The notes: generated by a model from the sequence alone, not told the origin. Shown: positions 1 to 6,282, counted from the stretch's first letter. The stretch is 10,407 bases of DNA from Eggerthellaceae bacterium (GCA_017559045.1 JAFYTB010000171.1:1-10407), one strand, 5' to 3'. Translations and numbers: made by a program.

Positions 1-199
1 AACGAAGCGACAGCCGCCAGTTCAATCTTATATCGAAAAGCAAACCTCTCCCTATACGCATATTAGAAATGACGCCACGCTCTGCAAATGTTTGCATGCA
101 CCGAATATCCAGCCTATCCTGTGCACCAAGCCCAAACGAAATAACGGTCGCTGGCAGGCAGGGTTTCCGATAACTCTATTTTCGAGCGGCGACATCCTT

Positions 200-218
200 G
201 GTGGCTGCTTTTGCCACC
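200..218. repeat. Short inverted repeat (hairpin), 6-bp stem
   Basis: GGTGGC (200-205) pairs with GCCACC (213-218) around a 7-base loop. On the plus strand it is followed by CCAAAAA, and on the minus strand by AAGG, so there is no terminator T-run. It sits inside the doubtful minus-strand frame 356-114. Function unknown. Confidence 0.4.
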
Positions 219-248
219 CCAAAAATCAATGCGTTTCTCCCAGTCGGA

Positions 249-272
249 ACCAGCAATTTGCACACCGCTGGT
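249..272. repeat. Short inverted repeat (hairpin), 6-bp stem
   Basis: ACCAGC (249-254) pairs with GCTGGT (267-272) around a 12-base loop. There is no T-run on either side. Together with the stems at 200-218 and 329-353 it makes this intergenic stretch look structured, but a role is not evident. Confidence 0.35.
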
Positions 273-328
273 GAGTCTGGCCTCCACCCCGCACGGCAAA
301 ATAACAAGAAAGTTTGATTGACGACACA

Positions 329-353
329 AAAGGCGCCCAAAAGTAGCGCCTTT
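329..353 (-). terminator. Intrinsic terminator-like hairpin after the phage relic
   Basis: AAAGGCGC (329-336) and GCGCCTTT (346-353) form a perfect 8-bp stem with a 9-base loop. On the minus strand the stem runs into TTTTGTGT, so it would end transcription arriving from the phage genes to its right. On the plus strand only TTT follows the stem, so it may work weakly in that direction too. Confidence 0.6.
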
Positions 354-391
354 CATATGGTCTATCCCTATATAAACGAGGGCTCCACCCC

Positions 392-463
392 CTATTCGGC
401 AGCTGAATCCATGGCCGCATTCGCAGTTGACCAGCTATCTTGCCGTCGGTTGCTAATCTCCAT
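392..463 (-). CDS. Tiny 23-residue ORF or truncated phage gene
   Basis: This minus-strand frame runs from ATG 463 to TAG 392 and starts 21 bases after the stop of the tail completion gene. AAAGGGC lies about 8 bases upstream, a plausible ribosome binding site. It begins MEISNRRQDSW and ends NAAMDSAAE, hydrophilic and alanine-rich. In siphophage maps the major tail protein normally follows the tail completion gene, so this could be the fused ends of an internally deleted major tail gene, or a chance ORF. I recognise no family. It is followed by the hairpin at 329-353. Confidence 0.2.
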   Translation of the reverse strand: MEISNRRQDSWSTANAAMDSAAE

Positions 464-484
464 TCGAACGCCCTTTGCAGTCTC

Positions 485-850
485 CTAGAGATCGAATATG
501 CCATCCGGCTCCCAATCCAGAGGCGGCGAGCCGTCCTTGCTGGTGAAGGACAGTTCGAAGCGCGTCTGGAAGAGGTGCTCGGAGTTGATGTAGGTTGTCT
601 CGTATTTCTTGTAGGGAATCGCGTGGCGATCGAGAGCTCTGGCTACCCTGCGCACGGCTTCCTCGTCGTAAAAATCGTAGGCGTAGACCTCGATGGTCAC
701 GCCGTGCTCGGTGATGCAGTTTTTGAGATCAGCTCCACGGCGCGTGATCTCCTCGTTGTAGACGGCGTAAGTATCGTCGGGAGGGTTGTTGAAGGCGCAA
801 GCTGCGAACGGAAGGCCGATCTCCCTCATCAGGTCAACGACGCGAGACAT
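485..850 (-). CDS. Phage tail completion/terminator-like protein
   Basis: This 121-residue protein probably caps the tail tube or joins tail to head in a siphophage virion. The assignment rests mainly on position: it directly follows an HK97-gp10-like gene, the usual place of the tail completion gene. It also fits by size and by its alternating alpha/beta pattern (an N-terminal helix, a GVTIEVYAYD strand near residue 50, then a helix and a C-terminal ELSFTSKDG strand). The start at ATG 850 is backed by AAAGGAG at 866-860 with 9-base spacing. The first 17 bases overlap the end of the upstream gene, suggesting translational coupling. The frame is intact. I am fairly sure it is phage-derived and less sure of the exact role. 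Confidence 0.7.
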   Translation of the reverse strand: MSRVVDLMREIGLPFAACAFNNPPDDTYAVYNEEITRRGADLKNCITEHGVTIEVYAYDFYDEEAVRRVARALDRHAIPYKKYETTYINSEHLFQTRFELSFTSKDGSPPLDWEPDGIFDL

Positions 851-1250
851 CTCGGATCGCTCCTTTCACGCGCTTTTCAAACGCAGCCGAGTGGGTCTTG
901 GACGCCTCCGTCAAAAAGCCCGTCCCCTCCCAGCGCCCGCCCTGCCGAAGGGCGTGCCCGTTGTTCAGCAGGTGGGTGAGCCGGTACTCGGGTGCCCGGA
1001 CATACCACAGCTTCGAATAGGCGTAGGGGGTGTCCCTGCTTACCTTCGAGCTGATGTGGCTGGCGTAGGTTCCGGCGGGCCTCCCGCCTATCGCCTTCCT
1101 GGGCGCCGTCTTCCTCGTCTCCTTGACGAGTTCCCTCGTGGTCACGTCGACGGCCTTCCTCACCTCTTTGGCCACGTCCTCGCCGTAGTCGTCGAGGACG
1201 CCGATGACCGCCTTCGAGAACTGGTCGGGGTCTATCCGGAGCCCGCTCAC
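834..1250 (-). CDS. HK97 gp10-like phage protein
   Basis: This 138-residue protein belongs by pattern to the HK97 gp10 family, a head-tail joining or tail component of siphophages. It has a long charged N-terminal helix (about residues 8-45, ending KETRKTAPRK), then a GGRPAGTY turn and the strongly characteristic segment WYVRAPEYRLTHLLNNGHA. A GTGFLTEA motif follows, then a C-terminal amphipathic helix. The start codon overlaps the stop of the preceding head closure gene as ATGA (1250-1247), typical of compact phage morphogenesis operons. The 3' end overlaps the next gene by 17 bases. No frameshift or premature stop is seen, so the decay of this prophage has not reached this gene. Confidence 0.85.
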   Translation of the reverse strand: MSGLRIDPDQFSKAVIGVLDDYGEDVAKEVRKAVDVTTRELVKETRKTAPRKAIGGRPAGTYASHISSKVSRDTPYAYSKLWYVRAPEYRLTHLLNNGHALRQGGRWEGTGFLTEASKTHSAAFEKRVKGAIRDVSRR

Positions 1251-1567
1251 GGGCGCTCGCCGTCCTGGTGGTTCTCGCCCACCATCTTCACGGTCACGTG
1301 CTGGAGGTTGTAGTCATCGTAGGAGCGGATGCGGTAGAAGCCGCCGTCCCAGGCGATGCGGTAGTCCTGCAGCGAGTGCGCCACCCTCTTGAGCTCGGGG
1401 TTGTAGCGCACGACAAACGTAAGCGAGTAGGACGAGCGGGAGGAACCCGCCGTCGTGTACTCATTGGAACCCGTGGTGTTGACGTGCGCGTGCAGACGCT
1501 GGAACGCCACCCACTGGCGCGCCTCGCGGTCCTTGTACTGTATCAGTATGGGCTTATCAAAGGTCAC
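1247..1567 (-). CDS. Phage head closure (head-tail joining) protein
   Basis: This 106-residue protein resembles the phage head closure / head-tail joining family (SPP1 gp16-like), which extends the connector below the portal. Visible traits are the N-terminal ILIQYKD strand, the W-x-x-x-x-x-LHA pattern, an SLTFVVRYNPEL strand, LQDYRIAWDGGFYRIRSYDDYN in the centre and the closing strand HVTVKMVGE. Length is usual for the family. Translation most likely starts at GTG 1567, preceded by GAGGGGAG (1584-1577) at 9-base spacing. It heads the surviving phage operon and is coupled by ATGA to the gp10-like gene. The genes that normally lie upstream (head-tail connector, capsid, portal, terminase) are missing; 266 bases to the right is gap. 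Confidence 0.8.
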   Translation of the reverse strand: MTFDKPILIQYKDREARQWVAFQRLHAHVNTTGSNEYTTAGSSRSSYSLTFVVRYNPELKRVAHSLQDYRIAWDGGFYRIRSYDDYNLQHVTVKMVGENHQDGERP

Positions 1568-1620
1568 CAGAGATCGCTCCCCTCTTCGCGATCTTAAAAC
1601 GCGATCGATTCCTTAAAGTC

Positions 1621-1677
1621 TCAGATAGCAAACGGGATCTTGGCGCCCTCGATAGGGAGCGCATTCTTCGGAGCGAC
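1621..1677 (-). pseudogene. Possible C-terminal scrap of a lost phage gene
   Basis: The minus-strand frame 1677-1621 reads VAPKNALPIEGAKIPFAI followed by TGA. It has no start codon and is preceded directly by an in-frame TAG (1680-1678). The composition looks protein-like, and it lies where a head-tail connector or capsid gene would end upstream of the head closure gene. The fragment is very short, so chance cannot be excluded. If real, the prophage deletion breakpoint lies near 1678. Confidence 0.2.
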
Positions 1678-1820
1678 CTAGATGGCATAAGAGCGGCCGC
1701 CACGTACCTATAACCGAAACAGTCTGTTCGTTGAAGCACGTCAGGTTTACACTTACGACAAGCATGCAACGTGACGCGCATGTGTCATTAAACGGGAGCA
1801 CGCACCAACGCTCCAAACGA

Positions 1821-1828
1821 AAGGAGAA
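1821..1828 (+). promoter_or_regulatory. Ribosome binding site fixing the gap start
   Basis: AAGGAGAA lies 6 bases before ATG 1833 when counted from the end of AAGGAG. It selects this start over an in-frame ATG at 1731, whose extra 34 residues would precede the conserved GAPDH N-terminus. Confidence 0.85.
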
Positions 1829-1832
1829 TCGC

Positions 1833-2849
1833 ATGGCGATCAGGGTGGGTATCAACGGATTCGGCCGTATCGGCCGCTTGGTTTTTCGCTCGATGGCCGG
1901 CGATCCCGATATCGAGATCGTTGCCGTTAATGGTTCCGCTAGCTACGAAACCATGGTTCACCTTCTGAAGTACGACACCATGCAGGGTCCCGCATTCGAG
2001 ACCGCTGAGGTTCGCGAAAATGGCTTCGTCATCGACGGCCATCGCGTCCGCGTCGTCTACGACCGCAACCCCGCAAATCTCCCGTGGGCAGAACTCGGCG
2101 TTGACCTGGTTCTCGAGTCCACCGGCTCCTTCACCGACGCAAACGCTGCACGCGCTCACATCGACGCAGGCGCAAAGAAGGTTCTCATCACCGCTCCCGG
2201 TAAGAACGAGGACCTCACCGTCGTCATGGGCGTCAATGACCACCTCTACGACAAAGAGAAGCATCACATCGTTTCTAACGCCTCCTGCACCACCAACTGC
2301 CTCGCTCCGGTTGCAAAGGTCCTGCTTGACAACTTCGGCATCGAGCGCGGCTATATGAACACCATTCATGCATTCACCGGTGGTCAGAAGCTTCAGGACA
2401 AGGTCAACAAGGACCTCCGTCGTGCCCGCGCAGCAAACCTCTCCATGATTCCCACCACCACTGGTGCTGCTCGCGCCGTCGCGCTCGTCCTCCCCGAGCT
2501 TAAGGGTAAGCTCGACGGCTTCGCCACCCGCGTTCCCACCCCCGACGGATCCATGGTCAGCCTCACCGCAGTCCTTTCCCGCGAGGTTACCCGCGAGGAA
2601 GTCAACTTCGCTATGCGCGCTGCCGCAGAAGGCCCGATGAAGGGCATCCTGCGCTACACCGAGGATCCCATCGTTTCCCGCGACATCGTCGGCGACCCGC
2701 ACTCCTCCATCTTCGACGCAACCATGACCATGGTCATGAATGGCAAGGGCGACTACAACCGCGGCGACATGATCAATATCGTTGCCTGGTACGACAACGA
2801 GTGGGGTTATTCCAACCGCCTCAAGGATGCCGTCAAGATCATGATGTAG
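1833..2849 (+). CDS. gap: Glyceraldehyde-3-phosphate dehydrogenase, type I
   Basis: GAPDH (338 residues) catalyses the reversible oxidation and phosphorylation of glyceraldehyde 3-phosphate to 1,3-bisphosphoglycerate in cytosolic glycolysis and gluconeogenesis. The N-terminal Rossmann domain opens with the dinucleotide motif GINGFGRIG (residues 6-14). The catalytic centre is SNASCTTNC with Cys152, assisted by His179 in NTIHAFTGG. The C-terminal end has the conserved WYDNEWGYSNR (319-329). Length is normal. Two coenzyme-pocket positions are unusual: Gly34 stands where NAD-specific enzymes have Asp after VN, and Lys-Val (190-191) aligns with the Leu-Pro pair that also helps exclude NADP. The gene is monocistronic: it has its own ribosome binding site and a strong terminator 28 bases after the stop. 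It is convergent with lysR and faces the whiA block. Confidence 0.97.
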   Translation: MAIRVGINGFGRIGRLVFRSMAGDPDIEIVAVNGSASYETMVHLLKYDTMQGPAFETAEVRENGFVIDGHRVRVVYDRNPANLPWAELGVDLVLESTGSFTDANAARAHIDAGAKKVLITAPGKNEDLTVVMGVNDHLYDKEKHHIVSNASCTTNCLAPVAKVLLDNFGIERGYMNTIHAFTGGQKLQDKVNKDLRRARAANLSMIPTTTGAARAVALVLPELKGKLDGFATRVPTPDGSMVSLTAVLSREVTREEVNFAMRAAAEGPMKGILRYTEDPIVSRDIVGDPHSSIFDATMTMVMNGKGDYNRGDMINIVAWYDNEWGYSNRLKDAVKIMM

Positions 2850-2876
2850 ATCATCGAGGGCACATAACCCGCAAGC

Positions 2877-2910
2877 AAATGGGCACCCGGTATTTCGGGT
2901 GCCCATTTTT
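2877..2910 (+). terminator. Strong intrinsic terminator of gap
   Basis: A perfect 13-bp stem (AAATGGGCACCCG at 2877-2889, CGGGTGCCCATTT at 2896-2908) with a 6-base loop runs directly into TTTTT (2906-2910) and CG. It lies 28 bases after the gap stop codon. The complementary A-run on the left makes it likely to work also for the convergent lysR transcript. Confidence 0.92.
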
Positions 2911-2967
2911 CGTTGAAGCTATGTGAGCGCTTCGCTGGTCTACTCGATTGCCGCCGCTAGATTGCCG

Positions 2968-3858
2968 TTATTTTGCGGAAACATTCTGCTCGGCCAGGGA
3001 AAGAAGCAACCTGGCGCTCTTGCTCAACTGACGCGAATGCATGATTCCGTACCTGATGGAGGAACCGCCCTCGATGGGAGAAACATGCAAATCGGGGTAC
3101 AGATCCGCCCATAACGCCGGCGCAATGAGCACCTGCCCAGCGATTTCGCACTGAGCAAAGGTCTGAACGCTGTAGTGGAGCACATCCACAAACGACTCAA
3201 CCCCTGCAGCGATCATTTGGTCACGAAGTTCATCGAACTCTTTAGAAATCCCTCGCTGCTGCATGACGACAACATCGCCGGCAAGATCGGATAAAGCCAC
3301 CGATTCCGCACCACATAGACGATGATGAGCTGGGAACGCAGCGACGAGCGGCGTGCTGCCCAACTCGAGAAACCCGCATTTACCCCTATAGAACTCCGAA
3401 AGATACAAACCCTCGACCATGTCGTATTCGACGCCAAGTCCTTTAAGAGGGCTCCACCCCGCATTGTCAGGTGTCGGGACAGAAACGAGCTCAATGGTCA
3501 CGTCGGGCATCTCATCAACGAGTCGAGCGCAAAGACCCATGAGGTCGCGACACTTCATAAGCATGTTCGTGCCAATGCGCACCACTTCACCCCGACCGTC
3601 TTGGACAATACGAGCCTTTCGAACCGCAGCGTCGGAAAGCCGCATGATCTCAAGAGCGTCGTGGTACAAGCTAGAACCAGCATCAGTAAGCTTGGCGCCC
3701 CTTGAGCTACGCTCGAACAAGATCACGCCAAGATGCTCTTCAAGTGCGTTTATCTGCTGGATTAGAGAAGCCGGCGCCAAATAAAGCTCACGGGCAGCCT
3801 TGGTAAAGCTGCCCGATTCAGCCGTTTTCACAAACGCATTTAATTGCTTGTTATACAT
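2968..3858 (-). CDS. LysR-type transcriptional regulator
   Basis: This 296-residue DNA-binding regulator has the classic LysR layout. A winged helix-turn-helix occupies roughly residues 1-60 (LNAFVKTAESGSFTKAARELY, then INALEEHLGVILFERSSRGAKLTDAG). A linker helix follows to about residue 90, then a periplasmic-binding-like effector domain to the end. The recognition helix is slightly divergent, with LAPASLIQQI where many family members have S-Q-x-x-x-S-x-x-I. It lies 57 bases downstream of nat on the same strand, so nat-lysR is probably one transcript and may be autoregulated. The likely targets are nat and the divergent transporter, since no other accessory genes are near. The effector cannot be deduced. 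ATG 3858 has only a weak GAGG upstream, which fits coupling to nat transcription. Confidence 0.92.
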   Translation of the reverse strand: MYNKQLNAFVKTAESGSFTKAARELYLAPASLIQQINALEEHLGVILFERSSRGAKLTDAGSSLYHDALEIMRLSDAAVRKARIVQDGRGEVVRIGTNMLMKCRDLMGLCARLVDEMPDVTIELVSVPTPDNAGWSPLKGLGVEYDMVEGLYLSEFYRGKCGFLELGSTPLVAAFPAHHRLCGAESVALSDLAGDVVVMQQRGISKEFDELRDQMIAAGVESFVDVLHYSVQTFAQCEIAGQVLIAPALWADLYPDLHVSPIEGGSSIRYGIMHSRQLSKSARLLLSLAEQNVSAK

Positions 3859-3915
3859 TCTCTCGGCCTCTAGCCAAAGAAATCAGGTTCGCAAAAAACC
3901 TACACGCCCGAGACG

Positions 3916-4713
3916 CTAGACACGCATGCCGAAGTACTCGAGCAGGGCAGCGTTAAGCTCCTCGTCATTAGCGAACTCAACTACCGTCTTCTGGCCATTG
4001 TCGCGAATGGTGAGGACGTAATCCTTGAGAGCATAGTGGCCATTCTCGAGACGACGGTTGCAGACGATGAAGTCATGGAAGAGTGTACCCGGCTGGCTAA
4101 ATGCCGTGCTAAGCGGGCCGAAGTCGATGTCCTCAACCTTAGCAAGGCAAACCTCAAGCTCGGTCTGCTTGCGCTCAGGCACATTGTCATCGAAGAAGTC
4201 AAGGCTACAACGGGTGATACGATCGATAGCCCACCACATGCCGTCGATGTTTCGAGGCGTGTACAGCTCGCCGCGGATGTTCTGCTCCTGGCCATCAATA
4301 AGCGCAAGTGCGCCGGCAGGCATGGGGCCGCCAAATCCAACATCGAGGGAGTAATCGATGCCGTCGAGCGTCACGAGGAGACCGCGATGGTTGATAGGCA
4401 TACGACCCTCACGACCACGAACCGCACGAGAAAGAACAGGGCGAGCATCAAAGCCAATCGCAACAAGAAGAAGCTCAAAGGTCTTGTTCAGCTCAAAGCA
4501 GTAACCGCCACGGCAACGCACGACGATCTTGTCGTAAAGCGAAGCCTCGTCAAGCGCGGGAGCCTTTCCCGTTGCGTGAATGTCATAGGTTTCAAAGGGA
4601 ACGCTCTTCTGATGGCAGAAGACGAGCTCATCAAGGGTTTCCTTGCTTACAGAAGGCTCGCCAACAAAGCCGATGCGATCGAGATAAGCCTGAATCTGGT
4701 CTTGGGAAAACAT
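3916..4713 (-). CDS. nat: Arylamine N-acetyltransferase
   Basis: This 265-residue cytosolic enzyme transfers an acetyl group from acetyl-CoA to arylamines, hydrazines or similar amines by a ping-pong mechanism. The Cys-His-Asp triad is complete: Cys72 in CRGGYCFELN, His109 in PINHRGLLV, Asp124 in YSLDVGFGG. The N-terminal helical part contains the family motif VPFETYD (38-44; usually PFENLD). A beta-barrel and a C-terminal lid region follow. Length fits bacterial NATs. ATG 4713 is preceded by AAGGAGGG (4726-4719), a very strong ribosome binding site, and by a TATAAT box at 4757-4752. The gene probably heads a two-gene operon with lysR and is divergent from an MFS transporter. In gut bacteria NATs can modify aromatic amine drugs; the natural substrate here is unknown. 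Confidence 0.95.
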   Translation of the reverse strand: MFSQDQIQAYLDRIGFVGEPSVSKETLDELVFCHQKSVPFETYDIHATGKAPALDEASLYDKIVVRCRGGYCFELNKTFELLLVAIGFDARPVLSRAVRGREGRMPINHRGLLVTLDGIDYSLDVGFGGPMPAGALALIDGQEQNIRGELYTPRNIDGMWWAIDRITRCSLDFFDDNVPERKQTELEVCLAKVEDIDFGPLSTAFSQPGTLFHDFIVCNRRLENGHYALKDYVLTIRDNGQKTVVEFANDEELNAALLEYFGMRV

Positions 4714-4885
4714 AATTGCCCTCCTTGGAAAAAGCTTTCGGACATGCTGTAATTATAGCGTCGTATCTCTTTCTAAACAGGCAAAACGTCTTATGTACCA
4801 TAGCTATTACAAGCAGAAGCATTCGGATTTGCCTAACACCATTTCACGCTTCCAGTGCTATGGTTAATGTGGAGAGTATTCGTTT
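4714..4885. promoter_or_regulatory. Divergent promoter region nat / MFS transporter
   Basis: This 172-bp region must drive both nat (leftward) and the transporter (rightward). It contains the TATAAT of the nat promoter, an extended -10-like TGCTATGGT on the plus strand (4856-4864), and an 8-bp inverted pair ACCATAGC (4797-4804) / GCTATGGT (4857-4864) 52 bases apart. TATG-TAC-CATA (4792-4802) forms a small palindrome overlapping the left member. These are candidate sites for the neighbouring LysR regulator. No -35 fits the plus-strand element well. Confidence 0.45.
4752..4757 (-). promoter_or_regulatory. nat: Consensus -10 box for nat
   Basis: The minus strand reads TATAAT at 4757-4752, a perfect -10 hexamer about 39 bases before the nat start. 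A transcript beginning near 4745 would have a leader of about 30 bases including the AAGGAGGG site. The -35 is poor (TGTTTA at 16-base spacing), which would suit an activator-dependent promoter. Confidence 0.55.
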
Positions 4886-6232
4886 ATGCCAACAAAAGAC
4901 AACGAAGGGGTCAGCACCATGGCAAGACTCAGCGACATCCACTTTGGCTTCAAGATCGTCTTTGCCCTCGTTCTCACCAGCTTCGGCCCTTTGTCCCTGG
5001 GAATTAGCTGTGCGGGAATTTTCTACACTTCGCTTAGCGCCCACCTTGGAGTCGGAGCCGGAACCCTAGGCTACTACACCTCCATACTTTGGCTGGCTTC
5101 CCTGATCTCCCTCCCTATCTTGGGAAAGGTGTTCGAGCGTACCGATTCCCGCATCTGCGTCGGCGGTGCCGTAACGCTGACGGTTCTCGATTTTATTTGG
5201 CTCTCTAATGTAAGTGCTGTTTGGCAATTCTTCCTTGCAGCCGCCATCATGGGCGTCAGCGTCACCATGCTTCTGTTTCTCGCTCCGTCCACGCTCATCA
5301 ACCGTTGGCTCGCGAAGCGTGCGGGATTTTATCTTGGAATCATCATGGCATTCACCGGCGTTGGTGGCGTGGTGTGGAGCGCAGTCGGAGGCATCCTCAT
5401 CGAGACCATAGGCTGGTCGGCAACGTATCTCGTATTCGCCGCCCTCTCTCTAGCCGTTCTTCCGACGTCGATATTCTTTATTAGCACAAGCCCCGAACAA
5501 AAGGGCCTTTTGCCTTGGGCTGCAGAAGCAAGGCCGGACAATCTCGCCAACAGCGCGAACGCCGCATGTGAGGCATCGAGCGCTGAAGAGGCCAACGCTC
5601 AACCGAGTGCAAACGAGCTTCCTACATCCGAACAGGGCATGGGCGCTGCAGCAGCTTTCAAAAGCCCCGCCTTCCCCCTGCTTCTCATCATGTGCTTCTC
5701 GCTCAACTTCAACATGTACGTCTACTTCATGATTCCGAGCTATATCAGCACGCAGGAAGTCGGCATCTTATTCCCGCTTCTTGGCGCAACAGCCTCCTCC
5801 GTCGCAATGGCAGGACAGACCATTTCAAAGATCACGCTTGGCTATATCGGCGACCGATTCCCCTACGCAGGAGCGATCGCTGGCGTCTCGTTGGGTGTTA
5901 TCGGTGTTGCACTTCTCGCAATGGGAGGAAGCAGCATGGTGATCGTCTATGCCGCAGCGTTCTCCTACGGTTTCTACTATGGAGTCACCAATGTAATGAT
6001 GCCCATCCTGACCAGGCGATCTTTCGGAAACAAGGATTATGCAACCATTTATTCCCGTGTCTCAATGGCGGCAACCCTTGCCGGCGCTAGCGCAGGATTC
6101 GTATGGGGCCCCATTATCAATGCAAGTGGAAGCTACATGCCGGTCTTCGTTGGCGTCGACGTCATGCTGCTTATCACGATCGTGTTGATCGCAATCCTCG
6201 CGCGCCAAGACCGAGCAAAGCGCGCAGCATAA
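4886..6232 (+). CDS. MFS transporter, oxalate/formate or monocarboxylate transporter-like
   Basis: This 448-residue inner-membrane protein of the major facilitator superfamily has about 12 hydrophobic segments in two groups of six. The first half carries the loop motif GKVFERTDSR (80-89), the second GYIGDRFPY (319-327). The segment NRWLAKRAGFYLG (139-151) followed by TGVGGVVWS resembles the oxalate:formate antiporter / monocarboxylate transporter branch, so a small organic anion is a reasonable guess. The central cytoplasmic loop (about 203-258) is long and rich in Ala, Asn, Ser and Glu. Two starts are possible: ATG 4886 after GGAG (4871-4874), or ATG 4919 after GAAGGGG (4904-4910), which removes 11 residues; conserved hydrophobic sequence begins only after the second. 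The gene is divergent from nat and may share its LysR control. Confidence 0.9.
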   Translation: MPTKDNEGVSTMARLSDIHFGFKIVFALVLTSFGPLSLGISCAGIFYTSLSAHLGVGAGTLGYYTSILWLASLISLPILGKVFERTDSRICVGGAVTLTVLDFIWLSNVSAVWQFFLAAAIMGVSVTMLLFLAPSTLINRWLAKRAGFYLGIIMAFTGVGGVVWSAVGGILIETIGWSATYLVFAALSLAVLPTSIFFISTSPEQKGLLPWAAEARPDNLANSANAACEASSAEEANAQPSANELPTSEQGMGAAAAFKSPAFPLLLIMCFSLNFNMYVYFMIPSYISTQEVGILFPLLGATASSVAMAGQTISKITLGYIGDRFPYAGAIAGVSLGVIGVALLAMGGSSMVIVYAAAFSYGFYYGVTNVMMPILTRRSFGNKDYATIYSRVSMAATLAGASAGFVWGPIINASGSYMPVFVGVDVMLLITIVLIAILARQDRAKRAA

Positions 6233-6234
6233 AG

Positions 6235-6258
6235 CGGGGTCACGCAAGCGCGACCCCG
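6235..6258 (-). terminator. Hairpin between the convergent MFS and whiA genes
   Basis: CGGGGTC (6235-6241) pairs with GACCCCG (6252-6258) around a 10-base loop, right after the transporter stop and 24 bases beyond the whiA stop. On the minus strand the stem is followed by CTTTATG, a weak T-run. On the plus strand AAACC follows, so it is at best a poor intrinsic terminator there. It probably insulates the two convergent units. Confidence 0.45.
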
Positions 6259-6282
6259 AAACCTCATATGGCTATAGGCGAC

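Larger units (their letters stand above)
1..391. other. Left-edge intergenic region without a convincing gene
   Basis: I cannot support a protein here. Bases 1-100 hold nothing recognisable except a short palindrome at 83-96 (TGCAAA-TG-TTTGCA), which could be a regulator site or chance. Three inverted repeats lie at 200-218, 249-272 and 329-353. The minus strand has an 80-codon frame from ATG 356 to the stop at 114. It starts within 3 bases of the hairpin at 329-353, has only a weak AGGG upstream, is rich in Cys and Trp, and resembles no family I know. I read the stretch as non-coding, possibly a structured or dispersed repeat element, with low certainty. An AT-rich TTTATATA on the minus strand (376-369) could be a -10 element, but no -35 fits it. 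Confidence 0.4.
1568..1832. other. Leader region of gap, junction with the phage relic
   Basis: This stretch separates the minus-strand phage genes from plus-strand gap. It must hold the gap promoter, but I find no good match: TTGAAG (1731-1736) and TACACT (1748-1753) are weak and badly spaced relative to each other. There is an inverted repeat CATGC (1763-1767) / GCATG (1778-1782) and a 5-bp GGAGC/GCTCC stem (1795-1799, 1810-1814) just ahead of the gap ribosome binding site. On the minus strand, 1677-1621 could encode the last 18 residues of a lost phage gene. Confidence 0.4.

Noticed and set aside
226..504. 92-codon minus-strand frame following the tail completion gene
   Set aside because: It starts inside that gene, passes through the terminator-like hairpin and shows no phage-like features. 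The tiny frame at 463-392 is the better, still doubtful, candidate.
440..1313. Plus-strand frames of 179 and 175 codons opposite the phage genes
   Set aside because: The minus-strand genes have family motifs, ribosome binding sites and ATGA coupling; the plus frames have none of these.
1731..1832. Upstream in-frame ATG for gap adding 34 residues
   Set aside because: The extra residues precede the conserved start MAIRVGINGFGRIG, and AAGGAG sits correctly before ATG 1833.
1788..2906. A 372-codon open frame on the minus strand exactly opposite gap
   Set aside because: It mirrors gap along its whole length, runs through the terminator region, and has Val/Asp/Gly-rich sequence without a domain. 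The codon bias of a highly expressed GC-rich gene leaves the antisense frame free of stops. gap is unmistakable on the plus strand.
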